A stretch of 64,000 bases of DNA, from positions 496,001 through 560,000 of the forward strand of contig NZ_CP062260.1 in NCBI RefSeq assembly GCF_014863545.1, read 5' to 3'. The first letter of the stretch is position 1, and each line of letters starts with the position of its first letter. The stretch is from Paenibacillus sp. JNUCC32. GTDB lineage: Bacteria > Bacillota > Bacilli > Paenibacillales > Paenibacillaceae. Below are positions 16,680-24,837 of the stretch, piece by piece. The notes under the pieces are model-generated. The model searched no databases and was not told where the DNA came from. It saw only the letters and a program-made list of their open reading frames with translations. Both the position numbers and the translations under genes were made by a program.

Positions 16680-17177
16680 TTATACGAGCGGGTCCATGCC
16701 CTTGTCGATCCAGGAATCGTAGGTCGGACCGTAGAGCTCGGGAATCCGCAGGCCGGCTTGTCTCATCAGCACCGTCATTTGTCCGCGGTGATGCGCTTGA
16801 TGAACCAGGGTAAAATGCAGGAATGCCGCATTGGTCCAAGGCTCTCCGTCGAATTCACGGGTAGCGCGAAGATCCTCCTCGCTCCACTGCGACTGAACCG
16901 CATCCAGAAGGGCATGCCGGATCCGGCGGTAGCTGTCGGTAATTTCGGCAGCCGAATCGGGAATTTTCTGCTCGCGGGACGGGCCCTCAAATTGCAAACC
17001 GAGCATGGTCATGTATTGAATCGACATGACCAAATGCCACGCCAGCTGACCGAGCGTGCGATGCTGCTCCGTCATGGCGGTTTTAAGCGAATCGTCGGTT
17101 AAAGCGTTCATGACTTGTTCCGTTATATGCGCCTCTTTTAACCATTCTGTCGTAAAATGCGCTTTGCTCATGTTCAT
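16680..17177 (-). CDS. DinB-family metal-dependent protein
   Basis: A 165-residue four-helix-bundle protein of the DinB/YfiT superfamily. The metal triad can be traced to His in RTLGQLAWHLVMS and the pair in LVHQAHHRGQMTVLMRQAG. Members bind Zn or Ni and include thiol transferases, but most DinB proteins have no assigned reaction. The ATG at 17177 has GAGGG 7 nt before it. The gene is first in a minus-strand series with the WYL regulator and the ABM protein; the gap of 64 bp may hold a second promoter. Confidence 0.87.
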   Translation of the reverse strand: MNMSKAHFTTEWLKEAHITEQVMNALTDDSLKTAMTEQHRTLGQLAWHLVMSIQYMTMLGLQFEGPSREQKIPDSAAEITDSYRRIRHALLDAVQSQWSEEDLRATREFDGEPWTNAAFLHFTLVHQAHHRGQMTVLMRQAGLRIPELYGPTYDSWIDKGMDPLV

Positions 17178-17366
17178 GTGTTAACCCTCGCTTTGGTTTA
17201 GGATGTGTGCTGCAAAACGAGTATATTACATCATTCCTGACAGTTACGGTCAGTGATTATAGGCCAAATTAAAAAAATGGGATTGTATGCTCTAAGTATC
17301 CATCTTCATTTATAATGAATAAGGCTCAAGGATCGTTAAGGATTTTGGATACAGGAGGTGCATGGC

Positions 17367-18302
17367 ATGCAGGAAGCGATTCGTGATATCCCGGGGGCTG
17401 ATGGATGGATTGTCATTCAAGCGGTTGACAAGGGCTGGTCGGCAGATCGTAAATATTATATTCAGGATATGCAAGGCGAGGAGCGGCTCCTCCGGCTATC
17501 CGATATCTCTCAGTTCGAGAGGAAGAAATGGGAATTTGAAACGGTTAAAAAGCTGGATCCCATCGAAATGCGAACGTCTCGCCCGATAGATTTTGGCGTC
17601 TGTCATGGTGGCCGGCAAGTGTATTCCCTGTTCACCTGGGTTCCGGGAGAAGATGCAAGGGAGGCGATTCCTTTGCTGGATTCAGAGGAGCAGTACCGGC
17701 TTGGCGTTCAGGCCGGCGCATATTTGAACAGGATGCATGGCGTTCCGGCCGACAGCGGATTGGATACGTGGGCGTCATATTATAATTCAAAAATGGATCG
17801 GTACATAAAAAATTATGAGAGCTGCGGCATCCGGCTTGCCGGCGCTGAGAACATCGTCCGATTTATGGAGGCGCACCGGTATTTGCTAGAAGAGCGTCCC
17901 GTTGCTTTTCAACATGGGGATTATCATGTCGGCAACATGGTGGTTACGCCTGAAGGGGAACTCGGCATCATTGATTTCAACCGGGCGGACTACGGTGATC
18001 CTTGGGAGGAGTTTAACCGGATTACGTGGGATGCCGCGATTAGCCCGTGGTTCGCTTCGGGACGTATTCACGGTTATTTTCAAGGACGAGAGGTGCCGGA
18101 TTCATTTTTCAGATTAATGGCGCTTTATATCGCAAGCAATCAGATATCCTCCATTCATTGGGCCATCCCGTTCGGAGAGCAGGAAGTGGAGGTTATGATG
18201 AACCAGGCCCAAACCGTGCTGAATTGGTATGATGGATTCCGGACGCATGTGCCCAATTGGTATATAACGAATGCTGAGGTTATGGCAAATCGCCGCGAAT
18301 AA
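17367..18302 (+). CDS. Aminoglycoside-phosphotransferase-fold kinase
   Basis: A 311-residue kinase-like protein. The catalytic loop is HGDYHVGNMVV (HxDxxxxN Brenner motif, near residues 188-195), and the metal-binding segment is GIIDFNRADYGDPWEEFNRI. The N-lobe contains the expected strand KYYIQDMQGEERLLRLSD. This is the APH/choline-kinase superfamily; it may phosphorylate an aminoglycoside, a macrolide-like sugar or a metabolite. Resistance cannot be claimed from sequence. The ATG at 17367 has GGAGG with a 7-nt gap; a GTG nine bases upstream lies in that site. It precedes a VOC gene by 73 bp and may be co-transcribed. Confidence 0.88.
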   Translation: MQEAIRDIPGADGWIVIQAVDKGWSADRKYYIQDMQGEERLLRLSDISQFERKKWEFETVKKLDPIEMRTSRPIDFGVCHGGRQVYSLFTWVPGEDAREAIPLLDSEEQYRLGVQAGAYLNRMHGVPADSGLDTWASYYNSKMDRYIKNYESCGIRLAGAENIVRFMEAHRYLLEERPVAFQHGDYHVGNMVVTPEGELGIIDFNRADYGDPWEEFNRITWDAAISPWFASGRIHGYFQGREVPDSFFRLMALYIASNQISSIHWAIPFGEQEVEVMMNQAQTVLNWYDGFRTHVPNWYITNAEVMANRRE

Positions 18303-18375
18303 CAGCAATCCGGAAGAATCTAACCAAGCTGCTGCATGATACAATGGCAAAAAACCACAATGGAGGTTTGCACTC

Positions 18376-18747
18376 ATGACATCAGCGGATATTCAGTTTA
18401 TCGGCGGAAATAATATTGCCATTAAAATTCCGAAGCACAAGTATGAGGAGACCGTGCATTTTTACAAAGAGGTTTTAAGGCTGCCATATTTGGGCTTCAG
18501 GGACGGGTCGCATGCTTTTCAGCACGGCCCGAATACACTATGGCTGGATTGCATGCTCAACTATTCGCAGCAGGATGTTTGGCTCGAGGTCAACACGGAG
18601 GATCCGGAGGAGACTGCCCGATATTTGAGAGAGCACCGGGTGGACCGCAGGGATGAGGTGGAGGTTTACGAGAACTCGCGGGGCTACTGGATATCGGATC
18701 CGTGCGGGACGATCATCCGGGTGAATCCCAGAAAAGCGAGTGAATAG
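18376..18747 (+). CDS. VOC-family protein
   Basis: A 123-residue protein of the vicinal-oxygen-chelate fold. The pattern NNIAIKIPKHKYEETVHFYK, EVLRLPYLGFRDGSHAF, DVWLEVNTEDPEETARYLRE and WISDPCGTIIRV gives two betaalphabetabetabeta units. The usual metal ligands are only partly present, so it may be a binding protein rather than an enzyme. The RBS GGAGG precedes the ATG. It lies 73 bp after the kinase gene. Confidence 0.85.
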   Translation: MTSADIQFIGGNNIAIKIPKHKYEETVHFYKEVLRLPYLGFRDGSHAFQHGPNTLWLDCMLNYSQQDVWLEVNTEDPEETARYLREHRVDRRDEVEVYENSRGYWISDPCGTIIRVNPRKASE

Positions 18748-18875
18748 ACAGACCACCCGGTAAATGTGGTTGCCGTTGACTACGCACCCCTTAGACGTGC
18801 GAAGTTATGTCGAAGCGCCTAACTCGCACCCGGCGAAATTTTAGGCTCACTCCCTAAATTCCATGAACCGGGACA

Positions 18876-18937
18876 CAAAAAACCAAGCATCTCCTATCCA
18901 AGATAAAGGATGTGACAGGGAATGCTTGGTTTATCTT
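18876..18937. terminator. Bidirectional terminator
   Basis: AAACCAAGCAT and ATGCTTGGTTT form an 11-bp stem with A and T runs outside. It separates the VOC gene from the convergent alcohol dehydrogenase remnant. Confidence 0.75.
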
Positions 18938-18954
18938 TTTTCTGTGGAATTACG

Positions 18955-19425
18955 CTACGGCTTTAGAACGACCTTGGTGCATTCGTCCTCGTGATCATTG
19001 AATATCCGATAGGCATCGCTTGCCTGTTCCAGGGGAAGCCGGTGGGAGACAATCTCCGTCGGATCAAATACGCCGGCGGTGATCTTCTTGAACAGCTCCG
19101 GCATGTAATGAATAACGGGAGCCTGCCCCATGGTAAGGGTAATGTTCCGTTCAAAAATATGGCCGAGCGGGAACATATTATACAGCGAACCGTATACGCC
19201 GGTCAGCTGGACGGTGCCGAATTTGCGCACGGCCTGGATGGCGATATCAATCGCGCTCAACGTTCCGCCTTGGAGCTTCAGCTTTTGGCCGATGGCTTCC
19301 ATCATCGACTTCTTCCCGTCCATGCCGACGCAGTCGATCACGATATCCGTGCCGCCTTTGGTAATCTCTCGAATGTATTCGCCCATATCGTCATAGTCTT
19401 CAGGCGCCCTGCACCCTGTTCGCAC
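18955..19425 (-). pseudogene. Zinc alcohol dehydrogenase, C-terminal fragment
   Basis: Only the last ~150 residues of a ~390-residue medium-chain dehydrogenase remain: IREITKGGTDIVIDCVGMDG, FGTVQLTGVYGSLYNMFPLG, FERNITLTMGQAPVIHYMPE and QASDAYRIFNDHEDECTKVV. This tail resembles glutathione-independent formaldehyde or related zinc dehydrogenases. The catalytic domain (GHE and the four-Cys zinc site) and the start of the Rossmann fold are missing. The coding similarity stops near 19,405, where repeat-rich spacer begins. It is not expected to be active. A deletion or rearrangement at that junction is the simplest reading. Confidence 0.8.
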
Positions 19426-20006
19426 GGTACGTGGTCCGAGACATGTAACGGCTGTCCACCATATTGTATACTTCGGCTTTAGCGGACACAGGATACGTTA
19501 TTTGCTCTGATAAGAGCTAAACTTTGATACTTGCGGACATGAGGTCCGTTAATTGCATAAAAAGTCCGTTTTTTGGCGGCGAAAGGGTTAAATAACGGAA
19601 TTGGTGTCCGTTACACTTATAGAATGGCCTGATTTGTGGTGAATAACGGATCTGTAGTCCGATGGGTATGGGGATAACGGCGCTTGTTTGGCGTGGGAAC
19701 CGCATGTGATGGGAAGAAGCTACCTGTTTAGAATGGAAGCCACAAGTGTGTTGAAGAAACTGCCTGTTGGTGTGGAAACCACGTGTGTGGTGAAGAGCTG
19801 TCTGTTGGTAGGGAAACCACCGCATACATAGGACCGGCAACCATTTAATATGGCACCGTCTGATTTGGGGATCTGCAGGTGTTTAGTCGTGTAGACACGT
19901 CCATGGCCGCTTTTCGTCGGTAAATCGAGGCTCCCGCGCGGCTTAAGAATGGCAAGTGGCTCTCACGCCAATGGCCGGCTTAAGAATGGCAAGGAACTCT
20001 CACTAA
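19426..20006. repeat. Repeat-rich non-coding spacer
   Basis: Three types of short repeat are seen. First, GCGGACAnnAGGTCCGTTA-like units occur at about 19481-19504 and 19533-19556, with related TAACGGA...TCCGTTA pieces through 19650. Second, about four units of 38-40 bp start at 19694, 19734, 19773 and 19811, each opening TGGAAACC or similar and containing GTGAAGA..CTGTCTGTT. Third, CGGCTTAAGAATGGCAAG occurs at 19939 and 19976, 37 bp apart. No gene is supported: the open minus frame across it is a by-product of a 39-bp period. Confidence 0.7.
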
Positions 20007-20060
20007 AACAAAAGAACGCGTATTGGAAGGGATTCAATTCTCCCGCCATACGCGTTCTTA
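20007..20060 (-). terminator. Terminator after M20 dipeptidase
   Basis: AAGAACGCGTAT and ATACGCGTTCTT form a 12-bp stem. On the minus strand it is followed by TTTTGTTTT, 44 bp after the dipeptidase stop. Confidence 0.8.
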
Positions 20061-20103
20061 TTTAGGATGTTACTATGTTACTTTCGGACTGTCGGCGTCA
20101 CCG

Positions 20104-21465
20104 TTATACCAGCTTCAAATATTCTACGATCGTCAGCAAGCCCTTATCGAAATTCTCCAAATTAAAATGCTCGTTCGGCGCATGCAGATTCTCGTCCGGC
20201 AAGCCGAAGCCCATCATGACGGCAGGGGCGTTCAGCGTGCTGGACAGCTTCTCCACGATCGGAATCGATCCTCCGTCTTTCGTGAACAGTGCACGCGTGC
20301 CGTACACGTTCTCGAAGGCGTCTGCGGCTTTTTGCAGCATCGGATGGGACGGATCGATATTGAAGGCGAATGCCTTTTCCTTCGGCTGGAAGGTGATCTT
20401 GGCTCCGACCGGGGTGTGCGCATGCAGATGCTTCTCGATCGCGTCAAGAACAGCCTGCGGATCCTGATCGGCGACCAAGCGGCAGGTGATTTTCGCATGG
20501 GCTTCCTTCGGAATGACCGTTTTGCTGCCTTCTCCCTGGAACCCGCCGTATACGCCGTTCAGCTCAAGGGTCGGCCGCGCTCCCACGCGTTCAACGAAGG
20601 AGAAGCCCTCTTCGCCGTACAAGGAATCAAGGCCGAGGTCCCGCTTCAGTTTATCCTCGTCGAACTCCTGCTTGGCAAATTCCTCGCGCATTTCGGGCGA
20701 CAGTTCGAGTACGCCGTCATAAAAGCCTTCAACCGCGACGCGGCCCTGCTCGTCATGGAGCGAGGAGAGCAAGGACACCATTGCGTGCAGGGCGTTCGGC
20801 ACGCCGCCGCCGTATGTACCGGAATGAAGATCGGTGTTGGCTGTTTCCAGGGACAATTCCAGCGAGCACAGCCCGCGAAGGCCCGTGGAAATGGCCGGTT
20901 TGCCAGGCGCGAGCAGGGATGTATCCGAGATCACGATGGCATCGGCCGCCAGCTTGTCCTTGTTGTTGTCAAGGTAGAGCGGCAGGTTGGGGCTGGATAC
21001 CTCTTCTTCGCCTTCAATGCAGAATTTGATGTTGACCGGAAGCTCCTTCTCTTGTTTCAAAATGGCTTCGACGGCTTTGACATGCAGGAAGAGCTGGCCT
21101 TTGTCGTCCGTTGCTCCGCGCGCGTACAATTTGCCGTTGCGGACAGCCGGCTCGAACGGCGGCGTCTCCCACAGATGAAGCGGATCTACAGGCTGAACGT
21201 CATAGTGGCCGTAAACGAGCACGGTCGGCTTGCCTTCGGCATGCAGGTAGTCTGCCGTAATAATCGGGTGCCCGGCCGTCTGGTGAACCTCCACATGCTC
21301 AAGTCCGGCTTCGGTCAGCTTTCCTGCGAGCCACTCGGCAGCCTTGGCGACATCGCCTTTGTGCTCGGACAAGGCGGAAATGCTCGGAATGGACAACCAT
21401 TCCTTCAATTCATTCAGATGGGTTTCGCGGTGTTCAGCGAAATACGCTTTATAATCAACGCTCAT
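20104..21465 (-). CDS. M20-family dipeptidase
   Basis: A 453-residue cytoplasmic metallopeptidase. Zinc ligands and catalytic residues are visible in order: GHYDVQP (His and the assisting Asp), RGATDDKGQ (bridging Asp), EGEEEVSSPN (general base Glu and ligand Glu), VISDTS (ligand Asp) and the late NEHFNLENF (His). The lid domain inserted in the middle contains TDLHSGTYGGGVPNALHAM, as in carnosinase/CNDP-like dipeptidases. It hydrolyses dipeptides or acylated amino acids; exact specificity is open. The RBS GAAGGAGGATCC precedes the ATG. It is a single-gene unit with its own terminator. Confidence 0.92.
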   Translation of the reverse strand: MSVDYKAYFAEHRETHLNELKEWLSIPSISALSEHKGDVAKAAEWLAGKLTEAGLEHVEVHQTAGHPIITADYLHAEGKPTVLVYGHYDVQPVDPLHLWETPPFEPAVRNGKLYARGATDDKGQLFLHVKAVEAILKQEKELPVNIKFCIEGEEEVSSPNLPLYLDNNKDKLAADAIVISDTSLLAPGKPAISTGLRGLCSLELSLETANTDLHSGTYGGGVPNALHAMVSLLSSLHDEQGRVAVEGFYDGVLELSPEMREEFAKQEFDEDKLKRDLGLDSLYGEEGFSFVERVGARPTLELNGVYGGFQGEGSKTVIPKEAHAKITCRLVADQDPQAVLDAIEKHLHAHTPVGAKITFQPKEKAFAFNIDPSHPMLQKAADAFENVYGTRALFTKDGGSIPIVEKLSSTLNAPAVMMGFGLPDENLHAPNEHFNLENFDKGLLTIVEYLKLV

Positions 21466-21844
21466 GAATATGGATCCTCCTTCGATTTACATTGGCATTC
21501 GAAAAGATGCCGTATCTTACTATTCTAACCGTTTTTCGGAGAATACGAAATACAGCCGGATCAAATCGGAAACCTGTCTTGAATCTAATCGGGCAGCTGT
21601 CATGCAAAATTGTCCAAAAGGTTCTCCAGAACATGCGCAGTGCCGGACTGATCAGCTTTTGCGGTGTCGAACCGCATAAATCCGGCGTTCAGGCATCCAG
21701 GACGGAATTGGTCGTGTATGCAGCTTCCCCTCTGCAACACTCCTCTTGTATCGCGGCTTCCGCAATCATGCCGTATCCCAGCCGGAAGCTGAGAATAACC
21801 GGAGCATCCGGTCTTCCTAAAATATTTTAATTCCATATTAAAAA
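21466..21844. other. Intergenic region without a supported gene
   Basis: About 380 bp between the dipeptidase start and the cupin terminator. Short open frames exist on both strands but none has a ribosome binding site, biased codon use or a recognisable domain. A minus-strand stretch near 21,700-21,800 could be gene debris. Part of it must hold the dipeptidase promoter. Confidence 0.5.
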
Positions 21845-21883
21845 GAAATACGCAGCATCATGACGAATCATGATGCTGCGTAT
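21845..21883 (-). terminator. Terminator after Gln-rich cupin
   Basis: AAATACGCAGCATCATGA and TCATGATGCTGCGTATTT form a long stem with a very small loop. On the minus strand it is followed by CTTTTT. Confidence 0.85.
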
Positions 21884-21917
21884 TTCAATGGTTGACCCTC
21901 CATCACCGAAGGGCTAA

Positions 21918-22805
21918 TCAGAATTTATCCCAGCCGTTTCCAATTAGCTGGCGCTGCAGGAATGGCAACTGCTGCTGTTGTTGGATGAACTGCTGACGCT
22001 GTTGTTCATGTAATTGCTGTTGCGAACGGAACTGCTCTTGTGCTTGAGTTGGGGTTCGCTGCGGTTCAGCAGCATACGTTCCATGCTGCGTTTGATCCTG
22101 CGCATTGAAATGCTGCTGGAACAACTGCTGCTGTTGCTGGAACTGCTGTTGCTGCTGCTGCTGAAGAAGCTCATAATCTCGATGGCCAGGCGCTCCTTGA
22201 TGATAATAGTGCTGATTAAGATGAGATGCGTGAGGCTGATGTTTCATCTGTCCTTGCACTTGCCCTTGCTGCGGGCAGTTTTTTGGCGGCCCGATGACAA
22301 CCGTGTCGGTGATCGGCGCCAAGGTCTCTTTGACTTTGGCTTCATCCAGGCAGTAGGTGTGAGCGAACACGCTGGCCGGCGTCAATCTCAAGAGATCCGA
22401 ACCTCCAATGAATTCAGGCACCGGTGCGTCAAAGACCGCGATCAGATGCGTATTGTCGACCGTTGCCATTTCATAATGCCACCAGCCTTGGGGCACGAGC
22501 GCAACTTGACCGGGCGTTACCGTGAAGTTCAGCAGCTCTTTCGTAAACGGATTGACAAGGGAAACGATGGCTGAGCCGGAAACGACATATACCAGCTCCG
22601 ATGCATTTTGATGGATATGCGGCTCCACTACGTTTCCGGTACTGAGATATATATCCAGCAGGGAAGCGTTGCCGAGCGTGTTCAATTCTTTTACGGAGAG
22701 AGAATTGATGTAATTCTGACTATCTTTTTTGAAAAAAGGGTTATTGCTCATATCGTAAGTAAATCGAACGGACGGTGAGGTGAAATCCATATAAGAGACT
22801 GCCAC
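21918..22805 (-). CDS. Cupin protein with glutamine-rich C-terminal tail
   Basis: A 295-residue protein in two parts. Residues ~40-150 form a single cupin: VVEPHIHQNASELVYVVSGS with His-x-His and Glu, then GQVALVPQGWWHYEMA with the last His, as in oxalate-decarboxylase-type metal sites. From about residue 175 the sequence turns into a low-complexity tail with blocks such as LLQQQQQQQFQQQQQ and QQFIQQQQQLPFLQRQL, also rich in His (HASHLNQHYYHQGAPGH). The GTG start has AGGAG 5 nt before it. No signal peptide is visible. Gln/His-rich tails of this kind recall spore-coat or biofilm-associated proteins, but that is a guess. The tail is made mostly from CAG/CAA codons. Confidence 0.8.
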   Translation of the reverse strand: MAVSYMDFTSPSVRFTYDMSNNPFFKKDSQNYINSLSVKELNTLGNASLLDIYLSTGNVVEPHIHQNASELVYVVSGSAIVSLVNPFTKELLNFTVTPGQVALVPQGWWHYEMATVDNTHLIAVFDAPVPEFIGGSDLLRLTPASVFAHTYCLDEAKVKETLAPITDTVVIGPPKNCPQQGQVQGQMKHQPHASHLNQHYYHQGAPGHRDYELLQQQQQQQFQQQQQLFQQHFNAQDQTQHGTYAAEPQRTPTQAQEQFRSQQQLHEQQRQQFIQQQQQLPFLQRQLIGNGWDKF

Positions 22806-22905
22806 TGTGACTCCTGCCCTTCATCATGTAGTAGGCGTTGACCCATAACATACGTTATGCCTATGGGCAAACATCCGTGAGCCCATTTTTAAGAATCAGC
22901 AGGAT

Positions 22906-22934
22906 GCAAGCCGCCCATTGACAGGGCGGCTTGC
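22906..22934 (-). terminator. Hairpin after MFS gene
   Basis: GCAAGCCGCCC and GGGCGGCTTGC form a perfect 11-bp stem downstream of the MFS stop on the minus strand. The T-run after it is weak, so stopping may be partial. Confidence 0.6.
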
Positions 22935-22965
22935 GTTAAACACTCATAGGGTGGAGCAGGAGAGG

Positions 22966-24141
22966 TCAGGCCGATTTCGGGATGGAAACCGGCGACTTCC
23001 GTCCGGCCGAGAAGCTGACCAATCCTGCCGCCAAGCCAAGCGCGAGCACGAATCCCCCGAGCCATGGATGGTATTGAAGCGTGGATGACGTATTGACCAT
23101 GAAGCCTCCTGCACCCGCTCCTGCGGCTAACCCCAGATGGACAATGGAGGTGTTTATGCTGAGAACCAGATTGGAAGAACCCGGTGCCTGCTGGATAAAA
23201 TAGCTCTGGACCGCCGGGCCCGCCGCAAACATGGACATCATCATGACTCCCATCAGCGAAAGTCCAATGACCGATTGACCGACGAGCAGCGGAAGCAGCG
23301 CAAATACCGCAATATGAACGAGCGTGCTGAGGACAATCACCTTCCCTGCCCCAAAACGGTCGACGCCATAACCGCCGAGCCTGGAGCCGATGGCTCCCAA
23401 TAGGCCAAAGCCGAGCATAATGATGCTGATGCCGGACGGTGCGATGCGAAAGATATCCTGGATAAACGCCGTCACATACGTGAACAGAACCGAATTGCCG
23501 GATTCCCGGAAGAACGTAAGCAGCAGGGCGCTGACGATCACGAGACTCCCCAGCACTTTGAACTGCTGGCGGAAGGGAACGGGGGCATCCCCTTGAACAT
23601 CCGGCAGGAGCCTGATAAGGACAAAGGCGACCAACAGACTGAGCAGAGCCAGCAGCAGAAAAATGGACTGCCAGTTCAGCAGATTCGTGATCCATATGCC
23701 GATCGGAACGCCCAGCACCATGGCGCTGCTGAAACCCAGCACGATGGTGCCGATCGCACGGCCTAACGTTGCCGGGGGCACCATTTTGGCTGCGGTACCC
23801 ATTGCGGCAACGAGATAGACGCCTGAGCTTACGCCCAGAATGACACGGGAAGCCATGAGCGTCCATACCCCGGTGCTAAAAAAAGAAACAAGACTGCCGG
23901 CAATGAATAGCAGAAGCGAGCCGAGCAGCACCTTTTTTCGATTGATTCGAGCGGTAAGCGAGACCAGAAACGGTGTTCCGATCGCAAAAGCAAGCGAATA
24001 GGCGGTAATCAGCTGGCCGGCAAAAGCCAAGGAAATATGAAGATCGTCAGCAATCGCGTACAGAATACCCGAGACGACCAGCTCTGAGGTAGCGGTAAGA
24101 AAAACCCCGAGCGCCAATAAATATATCGTATATCGATTCAT
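22966..24141 (-). CDS. MFS transporter (drug/arabinose efflux type)
   Basis: A 391-residue major-facilitator protein with 12 predicted spans. Motif A is present in the loop LVSLTARINRKKVLLGSLLL, and motif C-like glycines and a proline follow in span 5 (GFSSAMVLGVPIGIWI). The N-terminus MNRYTIYLLALGVFLTATSE is that of the AraJ/Bmr-related drug-proton antiporters. The ATG at 24141 has AAAGG 9 nt before it; upstream in-frame ATGs lack sites. It is divergent from an HxlR regulator at 24341, with a palindrome between them, so it is probably induced by a compound it expels. Confidence 0.9.
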   Translation of the reverse strand: MNRYTIYLLALGVFLTATSELVVSGILYAIADDLHISLAFAGQLITAYSLAFAIGTPFLVSLTARINRKKVLLGSLLLFIAGSLVSFFSTGVWTLMASRVILGVSSGVYLVAAMGTAAKMVPPATLGRAIGTIVLGFSSAMVLGVPIGIWITNLLNWQSIFLLLALLSLLVAFVLIRLLPDVQGDAPVPFRQQFKVLGSLVIVSALLLTFFRESGNSVLFTYVTAFIQDIFRIAPSGISIIMLGFGLLGAIGSRLGGYGVDRFGAGKVIVLSTLVHIAVFALLPLLVGQSVIGLSLMGVMMMSMFAAGPAVQSYFIQQAPGSSNLVLSINTSIVHLGLAAGAGAGGFMVNTSSTLQYHPWLGGFVLALGLAAGLVSFSAGRKSPVSIPKSA

Positions 24142-24305
24142 ATCCATTATCCTTTCCGTTGGGAGATTGATACCCTCAATCGGATCATGGCTAGCACATG
24201 CCGTTTCGGATAGTAAAGCATGAAATCTCTTTGTGTTTGTATTATAAGCAGTGCGCATATATGATGTAAGAAGGCAAAGTATTTGGATATTATCCAGTCA
24301 TTTTG

Positions 24306-24326
24306 ACTAACTTACGATTAGTTAGT
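24306..24326. promoter_or_regulatory. HxlR operator candidate
   Basis: ACTAACT and AGTTAGT are perfect 7-bp arms separated by 7 nt, 15 bp before the HxlR start and upstream of the divergent MFS gene. It suits a dimeric winged-helix repressor. Confidence 0.6.
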
Positions 24327-24340
24327 GATGGGGTGAGGCA

Positions 24341-24685
24341 ATGGAGCCGGTTAAAGAAGACATTCAGGAAAAGCCAGGGTTCAATCATATCTGCTCAGTG
24401 CTGCAAATTCTTGGAGCCAAATGGGCGTTCCTTGTCATCGCGCAATTAGCCCAAGGACCGAAACGGTTTAATCAGCTTCACCGGGATGCAGCCATCATCA
24501 AGACGCAATCCTTGACGGATGTCCTGCGCCATTTGGAAAGCAGCGGCATCGTGAGACGCGAGGTATTCCCTACCGTTCCGGTCTCCGTGGAATATTCATT
24601 GACCGAGAAGGGGATGGACTTCCTGGCTTCTTTGAAGGAGATGGAGAAGTGGGCCGAAAAATGGGGGGTGGAACAATCCTCCTGA
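24341..24685 (+). CDS. HxlR-family transcriptional regulator
   Basis: A 114-residue winged-helix regulator. The family core is ICSVLQILGAKWAFLVIAQL, GPKRFNQLHR and QSLTDVLRHLESSGIVRREV, with the wing VPVSVEYSLTEKG. HxlR proteins sense aldehydes, quinones or oxidants; the usual sensing Cys near the N-terminus is present once (HICSV, Cys18). The promoter contains the palindrome at 24306-24326 and the gene is divergent from the MFS exporter. It is a likely local repressor of that exporter. A strong terminator follows. Confidence 0.9.
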   Translation: MEPVKEDIQEKPGFNHICSVLQILGAKWAFLVIAQLAQGPKRFNQLHRDAAIIKTQSLTDVLRHLESSGIVRREVFPTVPVSVEYSLTEKGMDFLASLKEMEKWAEKWGVEQSS

Positions 24686-24718
24686 CGTTGCCGCTGCCGC
24701 CAAAATGGTATGATATCA

Positions 24719-24768
24719 GAAAACTCATTTCCGACGCGTATACAGCGGAAATGAGTTTTCTTTTTTTT
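24719..24768 (+). terminator. Terminator after HxlR
   Basis: GAAAACTCATTTCCG pairs perfectly with CGGAAATGAGTTTTC and is followed by eight T residues. Confidence 0.92.
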
Positions 24769-24837
24769 GAAAATTTCGTATTCTTATAGATAACATTTTC
24801 CAAAATGGGAATGAAGTGATAGGGAGGTGGTTGCCGT

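Noticed and set aside
17367..18302. Aminoglycoside resistance gene
   Set aside because: The kinase motifs are shared by many metabolic kinases, so resistance cannot be claimed from sequence.
19517..19840. A 107-codon minus-strand frame with a 13-residue period in the repeat spacer
   Set aside because: The period comes from a 39-bp DNA repeat, the ends do not match a gene, and no ribosome site precedes it.
19694..19850. CRISPR array
   Set aside because: The units are imperfect, contiguous and without unique spacers, and no cas genes are nearby.
20023..21528. A 501-codon plus-strand open frame opposite the M20 dipeptidase
   Set aside because: The minus frame has all M20 catalytic motifs, a good ribosome site and a terminator; the plus frame has none and no known domain.
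22889..23866. A 325-codon minus-strand frame inside the MFS gene
   Set aside because: It is a second frame of the same strand as the MFS gene, which has 12 spans and family motifs.
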